Counted from the first letter of the stretch, positions 16,455-25,343 are shown. The stretch: DNA of 64,000 bases from Rubrobacter xylanophilus DSM 9941 (GCF_000014185.1 NC_008148.1:2212001-2276000), one strand, 5' to 3'. Program-made: numbers and translations. Notes: generated from the sequence alone by a model not told the origin.

Positions 16455-16846
16455 GCCGCCTCCTTCGCGGCGCGCTCTACCTCGGAGCGGGCGTTGCGCA
16501 TGTCGTAGAGCGCAAGCCCCACCCTCGCGTCGAGCCCGGTCGTCGCCGCGAGGACCGCGCCACCCTCCAGGCGCACCAGCAGCACGTGGCCCAGCTCCGT
16601 CCGCACCCTGGCCTGCAACGCCCGCTCCTTGCCGTTCTCCCGCGCCACCTCGTCCACGAGCCCGACCAGGGCCTCGAGCATCGCTCGCGCGCGCTCGCGG
16701 TCCACCCCCTCAGGGTGGGAAGACCCCAAAAGCCTCCCCTCCCGCGTGAGCACCGCGCAGGACCGGATGTCCGGGGAGAGCGCCCGGAGGTCGGCCAGCA
16801 CCCGCTCCAGGTCCCTCCCCTCTCTGCTCTCGGGATTCTCGGTCAC
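16451..16846 (-). CDS. Roadblock/LC7-domain protein
   Basis: A 131-residue protein: a helix, then DIRSCAVLTREGRLLGSS, a long helix and VLLVRLEGGAVLAATTGLDARVGLALYD, the alternating pattern of the Roadblock/LC7 (MglB-like) fold. Such proteins regulate small GTPases in bacteria; no GTPase gene is adjacent here. It is first in a two-gene unit with a small membrane protein. Confidence 0.7.
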   Translation of the reverse strand: MTENPESREGRDLERVLADLRALSPDIRSCAVLTREGRLLGSSHPEGVDRERARAMLEALVGLVDEVARENGKERALQARVRTELGHVLLVRLEGGAVLAATTGLDARVGLALYDMRNARSEVERAAKEAA

Positions 16847-16932
16847 AGGTTAGTCCTCCTCAGGCAGCCTCTTCCCTCGAAGAGGGCATTATACTCCTCG
16901 GCCACCAGACCCTCGCCGGTCCGAAACGCCTC

Positions 16933-16961
16933 TTAACACGCGCCCTTCTTGATGCTATATT
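16933..16961 (+). promoter_or_regulatory. promoter of tRNA-Val
   Basis: TTAACA (16,933-16,938) and TATATT (16,956-16,961) are separated by exactly 17 bases. The predicted start is about seven bases before the mature tRNA. The match to a housekeeping sigma-70-type promoter is good. Confidence 0.65.
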
Positions 16962-16975
16962 TTTGAGGCTTACCC

Positions 16976-17047
16976 GGGCGATTAGCTCAGCGGGAGAGCG
17001 CTGCCTTCACACGGCAGAGGTCGCTGGTTCGATCCCAGCATCGCCCA
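16976..17047 (+). tRNA. tRNA-Val (CAC)
   Basis: The acceptor stem GGGCGAT pairs with ATCGCCC. The D-arm TAGCTCAGCGGGAGAGC is standard. The anticodon stem CTGCC/GGCAG encloses loop TTCACAC, giving anticodon CAC (valine, reads GTG). The T-arm GCTGGTTCGATCCCAGC is perfect. CCA is not encoded. The 3' end is the boundary of the accessory island carrying a tyrosine integrase. Confidence 0.95.
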
Positions 17048-17118
17048 CTAAGAGAAAGCGCTGTTTTGCAGGTAAAGCGTGAGGCGAACGAGGAGGCCGG
17101 GAGGAGCACCGGCCCTTC

Positions 17119-17137
17119 GTACACCAGTTGTACACCA
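17119..17137 (+). repeat. direct repeat GTACACCA next to tRNA-Val
   Basis: Two copies of GTACACCA, separated by three bases, lie 70 bases after the tRNA at the island border. Closely spaced short repeats of this kind are typical of integrase arm-binding sites. That role is inferred from position only. Confidence 0.35.
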
Positions 17138-17157
17138 ATGGGGAGCCTGTGTATTCT

Positions 17158-18999
17158 CTATTCGGTTTGTTTTCCTGTCTCAAAAATGTAATCCGGTGGC
17201 AGGTTCACTTGGTCCGGCGACGGTAACCTCTCGAGGAAATCTTTGAGTTCTTGAGGCGTCAGTACGCGCGGTATCCCTCGATCATTCTCGCCAGGCTCCT
17301 GAAGCCAGTAGCGCGCTTCCGTAGAAGGTATCCACTCAGGATACGGTCGGCAAACCACGGGAAGGATACGCTTAATCCCTCTCATACCTTCTTTGTAGTT
17401 AGGTTGCCGATGGCGCTGGGCAACCAGCTCCGCAGTCTCGTCGATCTTCTTTAGGAACTTGAGGTTCTCCTTCCATCGACCCTTTACGTATTCATAGCCG
17501 ACTTCTTCGACTTCCGGGTCCAAGAGCTTGCCCTTCACCTCGGCTAGAACCAGCGTGTCGCCAACTCGAAGAGGGCAGTCAAGGTCGTTGAAGGGTTGGC
17601 CTTGCTTGCGTACTTCAATTCCCTTCAATGCTTCGACCCGCTGGATCTTGTCGGAGGTTCCCATAAAGTCCCACACCTGACCCTCGACTCTGGCGCCCTT
17701 CAAGCGGCCCTCTTTTCCACCTTTCATTCCCTCGGCTAAGAGATCTAAAGGTCGATGCAGCCAGTGGTCGGCGTGGAACAAGTCAACCATATATACTTTG
17801 CCAAACTTGTGCAGCAGGTAGCTGTAGCGAGTATCACCCACGTCGATCTTGAGGTGATCCTCACGCGCTTTCTCCTTACCAGTCGAGGTGGAGAGATAAA
17901 GGAATCGATCGCGGGCAGCCTTCAGGTCTCCGCGAGTTGCCCTCATACCGCGCCGGGCAGCATGGTCCGCAGCGCTATCGATGAGCGTGTTTCCCTCTAT
18001 CTCGAACTCTGTAAGCGGTACGACGGAGGCTACGTGGGCGGCCTCAAGTCTTTCCGGATCTTCCAGCTTTGCCCTGACCAGCGAGCAGAGCCCGGCCAGC
18101 AGGGCCACGAACTCTTCCCTTCCGAGGCCATCCCAAGAATCACGAACGAGGTCGGGGTTAAGCAGCGCGAGAAAATCTTCAAGCGCCTTCAATAACCAGG
18201 CTTGAAACCTGTAACCGGATCTTCCGTCCTCGGCAATTTCGTAGTGGGAAGAAAACAAGCCGACACGGTTTCCGAGGTTATCACGCTCCGGTCCCTCGTA
18301 GGGATCAGGGACCGACACCGAGGCCTTGGAAAATTCGCCCACGGGGCTGAAAGGACTAAAGTACCGGTGCTTTCGCTCGTCCAAGGAAGCGGTGAGTATG
18401 TTTAGCTGCCGAAAGTCTCCCTCTAGAGGCCGGAAGCCTTTCTCCGAAACCCTCATCTGCAAGCCCAGCCCGAACCCGACTTTGTAGAGGGCGGACTCGA
18501 AGTAGGTTTCGGCGAGGTTGAGCAAGCTCAAGAAGGTTCTGGCGAACCGTTCTTGCTCGTTTTTCGCGATCACGCCACCATACTCCGCGTCGTACCGTCC
18601 GGGCGGCTTCCTACCGTATAGCAGTGCCGCATGGGTCGCGATCCGACGAACTGCCATGGCAATGATCCGGGACTGGCTGTTCTGGGTTTCGATTGAATTC
18701 CAGCGGAGAAGCCGAAGGTGTTCTGGCGTCATGAGCCGTGCGCAGAAGAAGAGCTCGGGCTTGGTGGCCCGCTCACAATACTTCTTCATCTCCGCTTCTA
18801 TGTTCTTCTGCCACGTCGAAACTAGTGCCTGACCTGTAACAGGGTCCAGAGGGCTCGTCGAGTCAACCTGGCCTGCATAAGCTCGATAAGTGTGGGACCA
18901 AGCTGCTCGGGAACCACGCACTAACACTTCGAAGTCGCCGTTCAGCCTTGCCGCAAGTCTTTCGATAGATTCCAAGTAAACGTCGAATGATTCAGGCAT
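17158..18999 (-). CDS. 613-residue island protein with C-terminal PD-(D/E)XK-like motif
   Basis: The long N-terminal part (about 1-400) is helical, with segments such as FARTFLSLLNLAETYFESAL and no recognisable domain. Residues about 475-500 (FNDLDCPLRVGDTLVLAEVKGK) fit the D...ExK core of PD-(D/E)XK nucleases, embedded in the expected beta-hairpin pattern. The base composition is clearly lower in GC than the chromosome to the left. The start is ATG 18,999, with GTG 19,002 as alternative. It lies between tRNA-Val and the integrase, a position often taken by defence cargo. The nuclease call is a motif reading; the defence role is inference. Confidence 0.6.
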   Translation of the reverse strand: MPESFDVYLESIERLAARLNGDFEVLVRGSRAAWSHTYRAYAGQVDSTSPLDPVTGQALVSTWQKNIEAEMKKYCERATKPELFFCARLMTPEHLRLLRWNSIETQNSQSRIIAMAVRRIATHAALLYGRKPPGRYDAEYGGVIAKNEQERFARTFLSLLNLAETYFESALYKVGFGLGLQMRVSEKGFRPLEGDFRQLNILTASLDERKHRYFSPFSPVGEFSKASVSVPDPYEGPERDNLGNRVGLFSSHYEIAEDGRSGYRFQAWLLKALEDFLALLNPDLVRDSWDGLGREEFVALLAGLCSLVRAKLEDPERLEAAHVASVVPLTEFEIEGNTLIDSAADHAARRGMRATRGDLKAARDRFLYLSTSTGKEKAREDHLKIDVGDTRYSYLLHKFGKVYMVDLFHADHWLHRPLDLLAEGMKGGKEGRLKGARVEGQVWDFMGTSDKIQRVEALKGIEVRKQGQPFNDLDCPLRVGDTLVLAEVKGKLLDPEVEEVGYEYVKGRWKENLKFLKKIDETAELVAQRHRQPNYKEGMRGIKRILPVVCRPYPEWIPSTEARYWLQEPGENDRGIPRVLTPQELKDFLERLPSPDQVNLPPDYIFETGKQTE

Positions 19000-19044
19000 C
19001 ACCTAGAGCCCCACAGACACCAGTTGCTGCGCCCTTTGTACATG

Positions 19045-20181
19045 CTACTGTAGCACGTCTTCCATCGCCCTCGCGGTATGGTCGCCCATGCCCGGTATGA
19101 CGTGGCTGTAGGTGTCGAGGGTGATGGCGATGTTTGAGTGGCCGAGAAGCTCCTGGACGTATTTGGGGTGGACGTTGCGGGAGAGGAGGAGCGTGGCGCA
19201 GGTGTGCCTGAGGTCGTGGAAGCGGATCTGGGGCAGCCTGGCCTTTTTGAGTAGCGGGGTGAAGGACCGTTGACGCAGGTTGGAAGGGTTGATCAGAGTA
19301 CCGCTCTCGCTGGTGAAGATGAAGCCTTCGTCCCGGTAGAGGTCGCCGAGGTGTTGGATCTCCTGCATCTGCCGGGACAGGTGCTCGCGGAGCGCCTGGA
19401 CGGCGGGCCCGGTGAGATGGATGGTGCGGCGGCCCTTGCTCGTTTTCGGTTCGCCGAGGAGCAACCTGCCCCCGCTCTTGGTGATGGTGCGCCGGACGCT
19501 CACGGTGGCGTTCTCCAGATCCACATCCTGCCATTTGAGGGCTAGGAGCTCCCCCTGGCGCATGCCGGTGGTTACGGCGAGCACGTAGAGGGCTTCGAGA
19601 CGGTCGCCGCGCGCGGCTTCGAGCAGGCGGCGCGTCTCCCCGGCGGAGAGGGTTCGCATCTCTTCTCTGGCGGTGGGCCTGGGAGCCTTGACTACCTCGG
19701 CGACGTTGCGCGGGACCATGTGCCACCTGACAGCCTGGTCGAGGGCCTTGTGCAACGTGACGTGGAGCTTGTTGACGGACGCGGGAGCATAGCCGGCGTC
19801 GAGGCGGTCCTGGTAAAGGGCGGCGACGTGGGCGGGGGTGAGCTTCCTGAGCTTGTGCCTGCCAAGGGCGGGCTTGAGATGGACGCGGACGGCGATCTCG
19901 TAGCGGTCAAAGGTGCTCTGCCGAACGGAGCCGCGCACAGAGCCCTTGAGCCACCTGTCGAGGTACTCACCAACGGTCATGTTCTTGTCGTCGTAGAGGA
20001 GGCCGTCGGCGCGATCCGACATCGCCTTCGCCAGCTTGTCGCGGACCTCCGCCCGCGTCTTGCCGTAGGCGGTCTTGCGCTTGGTGCCGCTCGGCGTCTC
20101 GACCGTGTATCGGACCATCCACAGATCCCTCTTCGGGTGGCGGGAGATCGAACCCTCCCCATTACCGCGCCTCTTCGTCAC
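19045..20181 (-). CDS. int: tyrosine recombinase / integrase of the tRNA-Val island
   Basis: A 378-residue phage-type integrase. The N-terminal AP2-like DNA-binding segment (KRDLWMVRYTVETPSGTKRK) is followed by a SAM-like core-binding domain (TVGEYLDRWL). The catalytic residues are visible: R in TTGMRQGEL, H-x-x-R in FHDLRHTCATLLL, H in LGHSNIAITLD and Tyr in DTYSHVIP. All are intact, so the enzyme should be active. Location 2 kb from tRNA-Val suggests that tRNA is the attachment site. Confidence 0.92.
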   Translation of the reverse strand: MTKRRGNGEGSISRHPKRDLWMVRYTVETPSGTKRKTAYGKTRAEVRDKLAKAMSDRADGLLYDDKNMTVGEYLDRWLKGSVRGSVRQSTFDRYEIAVRVHLKPALGRHKLRKLTPAHVAALYQDRLDAGYAPASVNKLHVTLHKALDQAVRWHMVPRNVAEVVKAPRPTAREEMRTLSAGETRRLLEAARGDRLEALYVLAVTTGMRQGELLALKWQDVDLENATVSVRRTITKSGGRLLLGEPKTSKGRRTIHLTGPAVQALREHLSRQMQEIQHLGDLYRDEGFIFTSESGTLINPSNLRQRSFTPLLKKARLPQIRFHDLRHTCATLLLSRNVHPKYVQELLGHSNIAITLDTYSHVIPGMGDHTARAMEDVLQ

Positions 20182-20410
20182 GTCACTGCTCCTCTCCCTC
20201 AGCAGGCTCCGCTCTCCTGATATCAGAGCGTTTGTCCCTGTTTTTATCCGTTAAACTGATGATACGCGAAACCGGGAGCGGCACAAGAGGCAAGAGAGCA
20301 GAGGTCGAGTCGGTCAGCGCATAAAAGGCGGCGTTATCGGGCTCGGTGTTACCGGCTTCTGGCAAACCCTACGCAGTCCGTCCGGCAAGCGGAGGGGGGA
20401 GCAGCCATCG

Positions 20411-20824
20411 TCAGCCCTCTTCGGCGTCCAGCTCCCCGCGGTCGCGCAGGTTCAGCAGGATGGCGAGCGTGGCCTGCAGGGGCACGCCCGACCAGTAGGC
20501 CGTTGACTCCACGTTCCAGTAGCCGCGCCACTCGTGCCTGACCCGCTCGACCCACTCGGGCTCATCCTGCTCTATGGTGAGCCTGAGCGCCCTCACCGCG
20601 TCCGGATCCACCTCCAGGAGGCTTCCAGCCGCGTAGCAGAATTTCTCGTCCCACTTGAAAGATAGAGGCCTCTCATCGTAGACTCGCGCCTCCAGCTCGC
20701 GGGCGCGCCTGGCCTCCGGTCTCAGACCCTCCTGCACCGCCAGCACCGAGGGCTCGAAGTCCCTGGCGTAGTAGCCTTCAAGCCCCTGGTTGCGGAACCC
20801 CCACTCCACCACCCGCAGGCTCAA
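20411..20824 (-). CDS. hypothetical island protein coupled to XRE regulator
   Basis: A TTG start at 20,824 overlaps the stop of the upstream XRE gene (TTGA). The 137-residue product (LRVVEWGFRNQGLEGYYARDFEPS...) is acidic and helical, with several aromatics and no motif I recognise. Coupling to the DNA-binding gene suggests a shared regulon; function unknown. Confidence 0.45.
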   Translation of the reverse strand: MSLRVVEWGFRNQGLEGYYARDFEPSVLAVQEGLRPEARRARELEARVYDERPLSFKWDEKFCYAAGSLLEVDPDAVRALRLTIEQDEPEWVERVRHEWRGYWNVESTAYWSGVPLQATLAILLNLRDRGELDAEEG

Positions 20825-21189
20825 TCCTTCCTTTCCTCCCCCTTCAAAGAGCCTCGAACCTCCTCGCCCTCCTCTTCGAGCATCCGCCGGTAGAACCTCC
20901 TGAACTCCCTCACGTCCTCCAGGTCCTCCCGGCTCGCCCGCTGGCCGTAGGCGAAGGCCACCGCCAGCTCCACCCACTCCTCTTCGGTGAGATCATAGAG
21001 GTCGTCCAGCAGCGCCGGCAGGCCCCGGGGAGCGGCGTGCACGCCGCGCATCCAGTTGGAGATAGAGTTCTGCCGGTAGTCGTGGCCACGCTTGCGGGCT
21101 TCCCTGGCTAAAGCAGACTGGCTGGAGCCGCGCGAGCGCAGGATGCGGTAGAGGACCTCGCCGAACCACGTGTAGCCTCTGCCGTCCAT
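20821..21189 (-). CDS. XRE-family helix-turn-helix protein
   Basis: From ATG 21,189 (AGGAAGGCGAGG upstream) the 122-residue protein contains an HTH: LYRILRSRGSSQSALAREA, then RQNSISNWMRGVHAAP. A helical tail rich in Glu and Arg follows. It fits lambda-repressor-type DNA binding. It is probably a regulator of the mobile element. Confidence 0.65.
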   Translation of the reverse strand: MDGRGYTWFGEVLYRILRSRGSSQSALAREARKRGHDYRQNSISNWMRGVHAAPRGLPALLDDLYDLTEEEWVELAVAFAYGQRASREDLEDVREFRRFYRRMLEEEGEEVRGSLKGEERKD

Positions 21190-21563
21190 GCGCCTCGCCT
21201 TCCTGCTCCGCTCGCGCCACCCTCTGTGGAGAGCTATGGCGCAGTCTAGCACAACCATCCGTTCACCTGATACACGGGGGTGTTGTGCGGATGCGGGCAG
21301 GCAGGGCCCCTTCCCGGTTTCTCGGGTTGTCCGCGGCAGCACTCCTCCGGGAGTAGGATGCAGGCGCTCGACCTGTGTGCCTCGGTGACGATCCATACCC
21401 GGCGCGAGCCGACCCGGTAGGCGCACAGGATCGCCATCCGTGCCGCACGCCGCGCCGGCTCTCAGCCTCGTCTTCGGGTGTAACGTCGCCCCAGTCACCG
21501 GACCGGCGACGCTCCGGCAGCTCGCCAGGGACCACCCGGCCCAGGGGGAAGAGCGGGGCGGCA
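21190..21563 (-). other. 374-base stretch without a confident gene
   Basis: A 63-codon minus-strand frame (21,246-21,437) encodes a plausible-looking VGSRRVWIVTEAHRSSACIL segment but has no ribosome site. An overlapping frame starts VPGELPERRRSGDWGDV. The two could be halves of one frameshifted gene. I do not call either. Confidence 0.3.
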
Positions 21564-21962
21564 CTAACGTGGCCGCCCCGAGGCTATCGTTGCAAACGCC
21601 TCTTCGAGTTGCGCGGCGGTAATCCTCTTCCAGCGCCGCCTCGCCAGCAGCGCAAACCAGCCCCGACCGTAGAGGGCCAGGGTGGCGAGCCCGCCTTGAC
21701 GACCCCACCGCGCGAAGTCTCCGGCCTGCGTGTGTCCAGCGCGGTGCTCAGAGGCCGGGACCGTCACAGCCGAGGAGTCGATCAGGCCGACGAGGTCCTC
21801 GCGGGAGATACCCGGGTCCACGCCGTAGCGGAGCGCCTCTTCTTCCCACTCAAACCATGCCTGGAGGCCCGCCCCACCGAGCCCACTCAATGCCGCCCGG
21901 TCAAAGAAGCCGAGCAGGCAGCGGGGGACGCGATGGTGAACCTCGAAGCGAGAGGCGGCCAT
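21564..21962 (-). CDS. HNH-like island protein
   Basis: A 132-residue protein whose ATG overlaps the stop of the SWIM gene (TGATG). The N-terminus FEVHHRVPRCLLGFFDRAAL has the paired His of HNH/ββα-metal nucleases. A later block (PASEHRAGHTQAGDFARWGRQGG) contributes further His and Asp. A third conserved catalytic residue cannot be assigned by eye, so endonuclease activity is only possible. It forms a pair with the SWIM protein. Confidence 0.5.
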   Translation of the reverse strand: MAASRFEVHHRVPRCLLGFFDRAALSGLGGAGLQAWFEWEEEALRYGVDPGISREDLVGLIDSSAVTVPASEHRAGHTQAGDFARWGRQGGLATLALYGRGWFALLARRRWKRITAAQLEEAFATIASGRPR

Positions 21963-22234
21963 CAGGCCACCCGCCGCTCGCACGGCTGGCGCTGGCGCCG
22001 CTTGGCCGCCCACACCAGAGCGGCGAAGATGTGCTTGCACGGCTCGCGCCGCAGGCGCCAGTCGGCGCAGCCGCAGCGGCCCTCGACCACCAGCGACACC
22101 CAGTAGCTACGGCCCGGCTCCGAACACGACGGGACGGAGAGGCCGCCAGCGGGCATTGGCCTGATCTCTGCGCCGCGATCACGCCAGAGCGCGAGGCCCC
22201 GGCGCGCACGACGCGCTACACTACTCTCGATCAC
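21962..22234 (-). CDS. SWIM zinc-finger protein
   Basis: A 90-residue protein with a clear SWIM motif: GRCGCADWRLRREPCKHIFA gives C-x-C-x(n)-C-x-H. SWIM fingers bind DNA or partner proteins. The GTG start is preceded by a perfect AGGAGGTGA at a six-base spacing. It is the first gene of a two-gene minus-strand unit whose leader is the structured region to the right. Confidence 0.72.
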   Translation of the reverse strand: MIESSVARRARRGLALWRDRGAEIRPMPAGGLSVPSCSEPGRSYWVSLVVEGRCGCADWRLRREPCKHIFAALVWAAKRRQRQPCERRVA

Positions 22235-22741
22235 AGGTCACCTCCTGTGGTCCGGGCCCCAGGGTGCTGCAACACCGCTGGGGCGTTTAACTTTTCCGCG
22301 CCCCTTTCCAGGCGGAGCGCGACCTGGGGGCGAAAGAGCGCCGGCACTAAGGGAGCGCAAGGGCTTTGAGCGTAGAAAGGTTTTCGCGCAGCGAAACCCG
22401 GAGGGCGGTTAGCGAAGCTGACCGAGCTTTCGCAGCGTCCCTTGCGAGGACGACTGCCGGTGCTACGCTTGCGCCCCTCTGCGCGCTTCTTGCGGTTCGC
22501 AGCTCAAGGAAGACGCTTCTCGTGCGAGGTGCTCCGGGGGGCATGCTGAAAATGTCCCGGCGGGCGGTGCCGGCCGGCTCTACATGGTCACATCGACCAC
22601 AAGTGATTGTTTAAGGGCGGGGACCGACTATGATGCTCTAAGCGGAAGGTTCTCGCGATAAAAGCAACGACTTTGCGCGTATAGAGGCCTTGCAAACCCG
22701 CCTATAGAGAGCCTTACAAAATCCGCCGGCGAGCAAGTGTT
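22235..22741 (-). other. 507-base non-coding region with cloverleaf-like inverted repeats
   Basis: No convincing reading frame. CGCAAGGG (22,356-22,363) can pair with CCCTTGCG (22,439-22,446). Between them lie a hairpin GGTTTTCGC/GCGAAACC (22,379-22,398) and a second hairpin AGCGAAGCT/AGCTTTCGC, so the segment folds as a closed multi-branch structure. It precedes the SWIM operon and could be an RNA leader or a site used by a mobile element. Confidence 0.4.
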
Positions 22742-22900
22742 ATGCTTGTCGGCATGAACAAAGAACTGGTATCAGACGAGCTTTGGGAGCTCTTAGAACC
22801 ACTGCTGCCCAAAGAGCCGCCCAAACCTAAAGGTGGCCGCCCCACGTCGACAACCGTGCGGCCCTTACGGTCATCGTCTTCGTCCTCAAGAGCGGCATAC
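22742..22900 (+). pseudogene. IS5-type transposase, 5' fragment
   Basis: MNKELVSDELWELLEPLLP begins at 22,754 and runs to GGRP. After one frameshift it continues as NRAALTVIVFVLKSGI up to 22,900. This is the N-terminal insertion domain of IS5/IS427-type transposases. It is cut exactly where the IS3 element begins, and the missing sequence resumes at 25,413. Confidence 0.75.
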
Positions 22901-22933
22901 TGGGATTCCCCCGCTAGAGCGGACACGCTGACC

Positions 22934-23845
22934 TTACGCGACCCTGGCTTCTTCTATTCTATCCTCCTCGAAGTTCGAGGGACTCCTGTAGCCAAGAGAT
23001 GAGTGCAGACGGCGGGTGTTGTAGAACGTCTCCAGGTAGTCGAAGATCGCCGTCTTTGCCGCCTGTCTGGTTGGAAACTCCAGGTTGCTCACCAGCTCCG
23101 CCTTCAACGTCGAAACGAAGCTCTCGGCCATAGCGTTGTCCAGGGCGCTCCCGGTCCTTCCCATCGACGGGGTGATGCCCACCTCCTTGAGCCTCTCCGA
23201 GAGAGCGCGGTGTACTGCACTCCCTGGTCGGAGTGGTGCACCAGGCCGGGAGCAGGTTTCCTCCTCCACACCGCCATCTGGAGGGCGTCGACCACGAGCT
23301 CGGTCCTCAGATGAGACTCCATCGCCCACCCGACGATCCTTCTCGAATGGACATCGAGGATGAAGGCGAGGTAGAGAAAACCCTCCCTCGTGGCGACGTA
23401 AGTGATGTCTGCCACCCAGACCTTGTCTACTTCCGTGGCCGCGAAGTTCCTCTTCACGAGGTCCTCCGCGGTGGGCCTCTGGCCCCGGCGCGTGGTCCCT
23501 CTCCTCCTGCCGCGCATGCACCCTCGTAGCCCTGCCTGGCGCATGAGCCTCTCGACCCGTTTACGGCCGCAGCGGGTCCCGAGCGCCCTTGGGGCTCGGC
23601 ATGGACCCTCGGAGAACCGTAGGTCCGCCTGCTGCGTTCGTGGATCTTTCGGATCCTCTCTGTGAGAGCGTCATCCTCTCGACTCCTTGCCGAAGGTGGC
23701 CTGCCTCTCCAGTCGTAGTATCCGCTCCTGGAAACGCCCAGCATCCGGCACACGAACTGAACGGGGAAGCCGCCGGTCTTCTGCGCCTCGATGAGCCCGT
23801 AGCAAGAGCTCACCGAGCCCCTTCCTCCCTCGCGAAGAAGACGGC
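22934..23845 (-). pseudogene. IS3-family OrfB (DDE integrase) pseudogene
   Basis: In frame pieces: SCYGLIEAQKTGGFPVQFVC and SRSGYYDWRGRPPS (23,813 downward), then MRQAGLRGCMRGRRR with VWVADITYVATREGFLYLAF (first Asp), VHHSDQGVQYTAL (second Asp), then a third frame with DNAMAESFVSTLKAEL (catalytic Glu) and NTRRLHSSLGYRSP. Two frameshifts separate the three blocks. The 5' end is severed by the IS30 insertion at 23,846. Confidence 0.85.
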
Positions 23846-25083
23846 GGTGGGTTCAACCGGTCGGTGCAACACGGTAGGTTTTGGGTGTTGTCCGGACCGG
23901 AGGTGCATGAGTGGCGAGGCCGGGTCGTCCCAGAGGGTTGTCTGCGGCGGGCAAGAAGGAGCTGTGGGAGCGATGGAGGGCCGGGGAGTCCGTGAGCGAC
24001 ATCGCCCGGGCACTCAACAAGCCTGCCGGCTCCATCCACGGGATGATCGAGGCCACCGGGGGCTTCTCTCCACCCCAGCGACGCAGGCGAGGATGCGCGC
24101 TCACTTTGGTCGAGCGGGAGGAGATCTCCCGCGGGCTCGCTACGGGAGAGTCTCTGCGTGCGATCGCAGACCGGCTGGGCCGGCCCGCTTCTACTGTCTG
24201 TAGGGAAGTGAACCGTAATGGCGGGCGCAAAAATTACCGGGCCACGAGTGCAGACGAGAAGGCTTGGTTCAGAGCCCGCCGTCCCAAGAGATGCCTGCTT
24301 GCAATGAACGAGCGCCTGAGGGATGTGGTAGCACGAAAGCTCAAGGAAGACTGGTCGCCCGAGCAGATCTCTGGGTGGCTGCGCAAGGAGTATCCTGAGG
24401 ACGAGGCGATGCGTGTGTCACATGAAACCATCTACCGCACCCTGTTCGTGCAGGCCAGAGGCGCTCTCAAAAGGGAGTTGCTCGCCCACCTGCGTTCCGG
24501 GCGGATGATGCGCAAGGGGCGCCACGCCTCGACAAAAGGACAACCGCGCGGGCAGATCAAGGAGGCCGTCTCGATCCGCGAGCGTCCGCCCGAGGCCGAG
24601 GACCGGGCGGTGCCCGGCCACTGGGAAGGGGACTTGCTCTCAGGCTCGCGTAACACCCACATCGCCACCCTCGTCGAGCGCAGCTCGCGGTTCGTGATGC
24701 TGGTACGGGTCACCGGCAAGGACACCGAAAGCGTCGTCGCGGCTCTCAGCGAGCAGATAAGGCGGTTGCCCAAGACCATGATGGCCACCCTCACCTGGGA
24801 CAGGGGCCCGGAGATGGCCGCACACCAGCAATTCACGGTAGCTACCGACGTAGCCGTCTACTTCTGCGATCCCAAGAGCCCCTGGCAGCGTGGAACGAGC
24901 GAGAACACAAACAGGCTCATCAGGCAGTACCTGCCCAGGCGGACAGACCTCTCGGTGTGTACGATCAAGCAGACCTCGACCAGATCGCGCTCAAGCTCAA
25001 TACCAGACCTCGCAAGACTTTAGGCTACAGCACCCCGGCTGCTACACTGGCCAGGACCGTTGCGCTCACCGGTTGAACCCACC
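23846..25083 (+). mobile_element. IS30-family element, 1,238 bases
   Basis: The first 16 bases of both ends are identical when read inward (GGTGGGTTCAACCGGT), and the similarity continues through GCAAC. It is flanked by a two-base duplication GC (23,844-23,845 and 25,084-25,085). Removing it restores the IS3 OrfA/OrfB junction LKKAAVFFAREE. It carries a single plus-strand transposase with a frameshift near its end. Confidence 0.88.
23911..25076 (+). pseudogene. IS30-family transposase, C-terminus frameshifted
   Basis: From GTG 23,911 the protein has the IS30 HTH (GESVSDIARALNKPAGSIHG; SLRAIADRLGRPASTVCREV) and all three DDE residues: HWEGDLLSG, TWDRGPEMA and PWQRGTSENTNR. A GT dinucleotide repeated at about 24,955-24,960 shifts the frame. 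Removing two bases restores DQADLDQIALKLNTRPRKTL and a stop at 25,074-25,076. Only about 35 C-terminal residues are altered, so partial activity cannot be excluded. Confidence 0.85.
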
Positions 25084-25085
25084 GC

Positions 25086-25343
25086 AGCTTTTTTCAGGAA
25101 CTCCCGCTCCTGCCTGAGGGTCTTGTTTTCACGGCGCAGCCTGCTCAACTCCTCACGCTCTTCAGTGGTGAGCCCTTCGCGCTCACCCTCGTCTATCTCG
25201 TGCTGGCGGACCCACCTCCTCAAGGACTCGTCGGCTATACCGAGCTCCTTGGCTACCTTCGGGATGGACTGCCCAGAGGAGCGGTAGAACTCCACGACCT
25301 CCCGTTTGAACTCCGGCGGGTAGTGCGGCGTTGGTCCCGGCAT
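25086..25343 (-). pseudogene. IS3-family OrfA, 3' end severed by IS30
   Basis: [20 protein letters not shown] starts a typical IS3 OrfA with HTH ([20 protein letters not shown]) and leucine-zipper region ([20 protein letters not shown]). Normally it frameshifts into OrfB after FLKKAA, which is exactly where the IS30 element interrupts. Confidence 0.85.

Noticed and set aside
20183-20365. 60-codon minus-strand frame before the integrase
   Set aside because: No ribosome site or motif; likely leader DNA of the integrase.
17048-22700. Second copy of the tRNA-Val 3' end as the other attachment site
   Set aside because: Looked for GGTTCGATCCCAGCATCGCCC; not seen by eye, needs a search.
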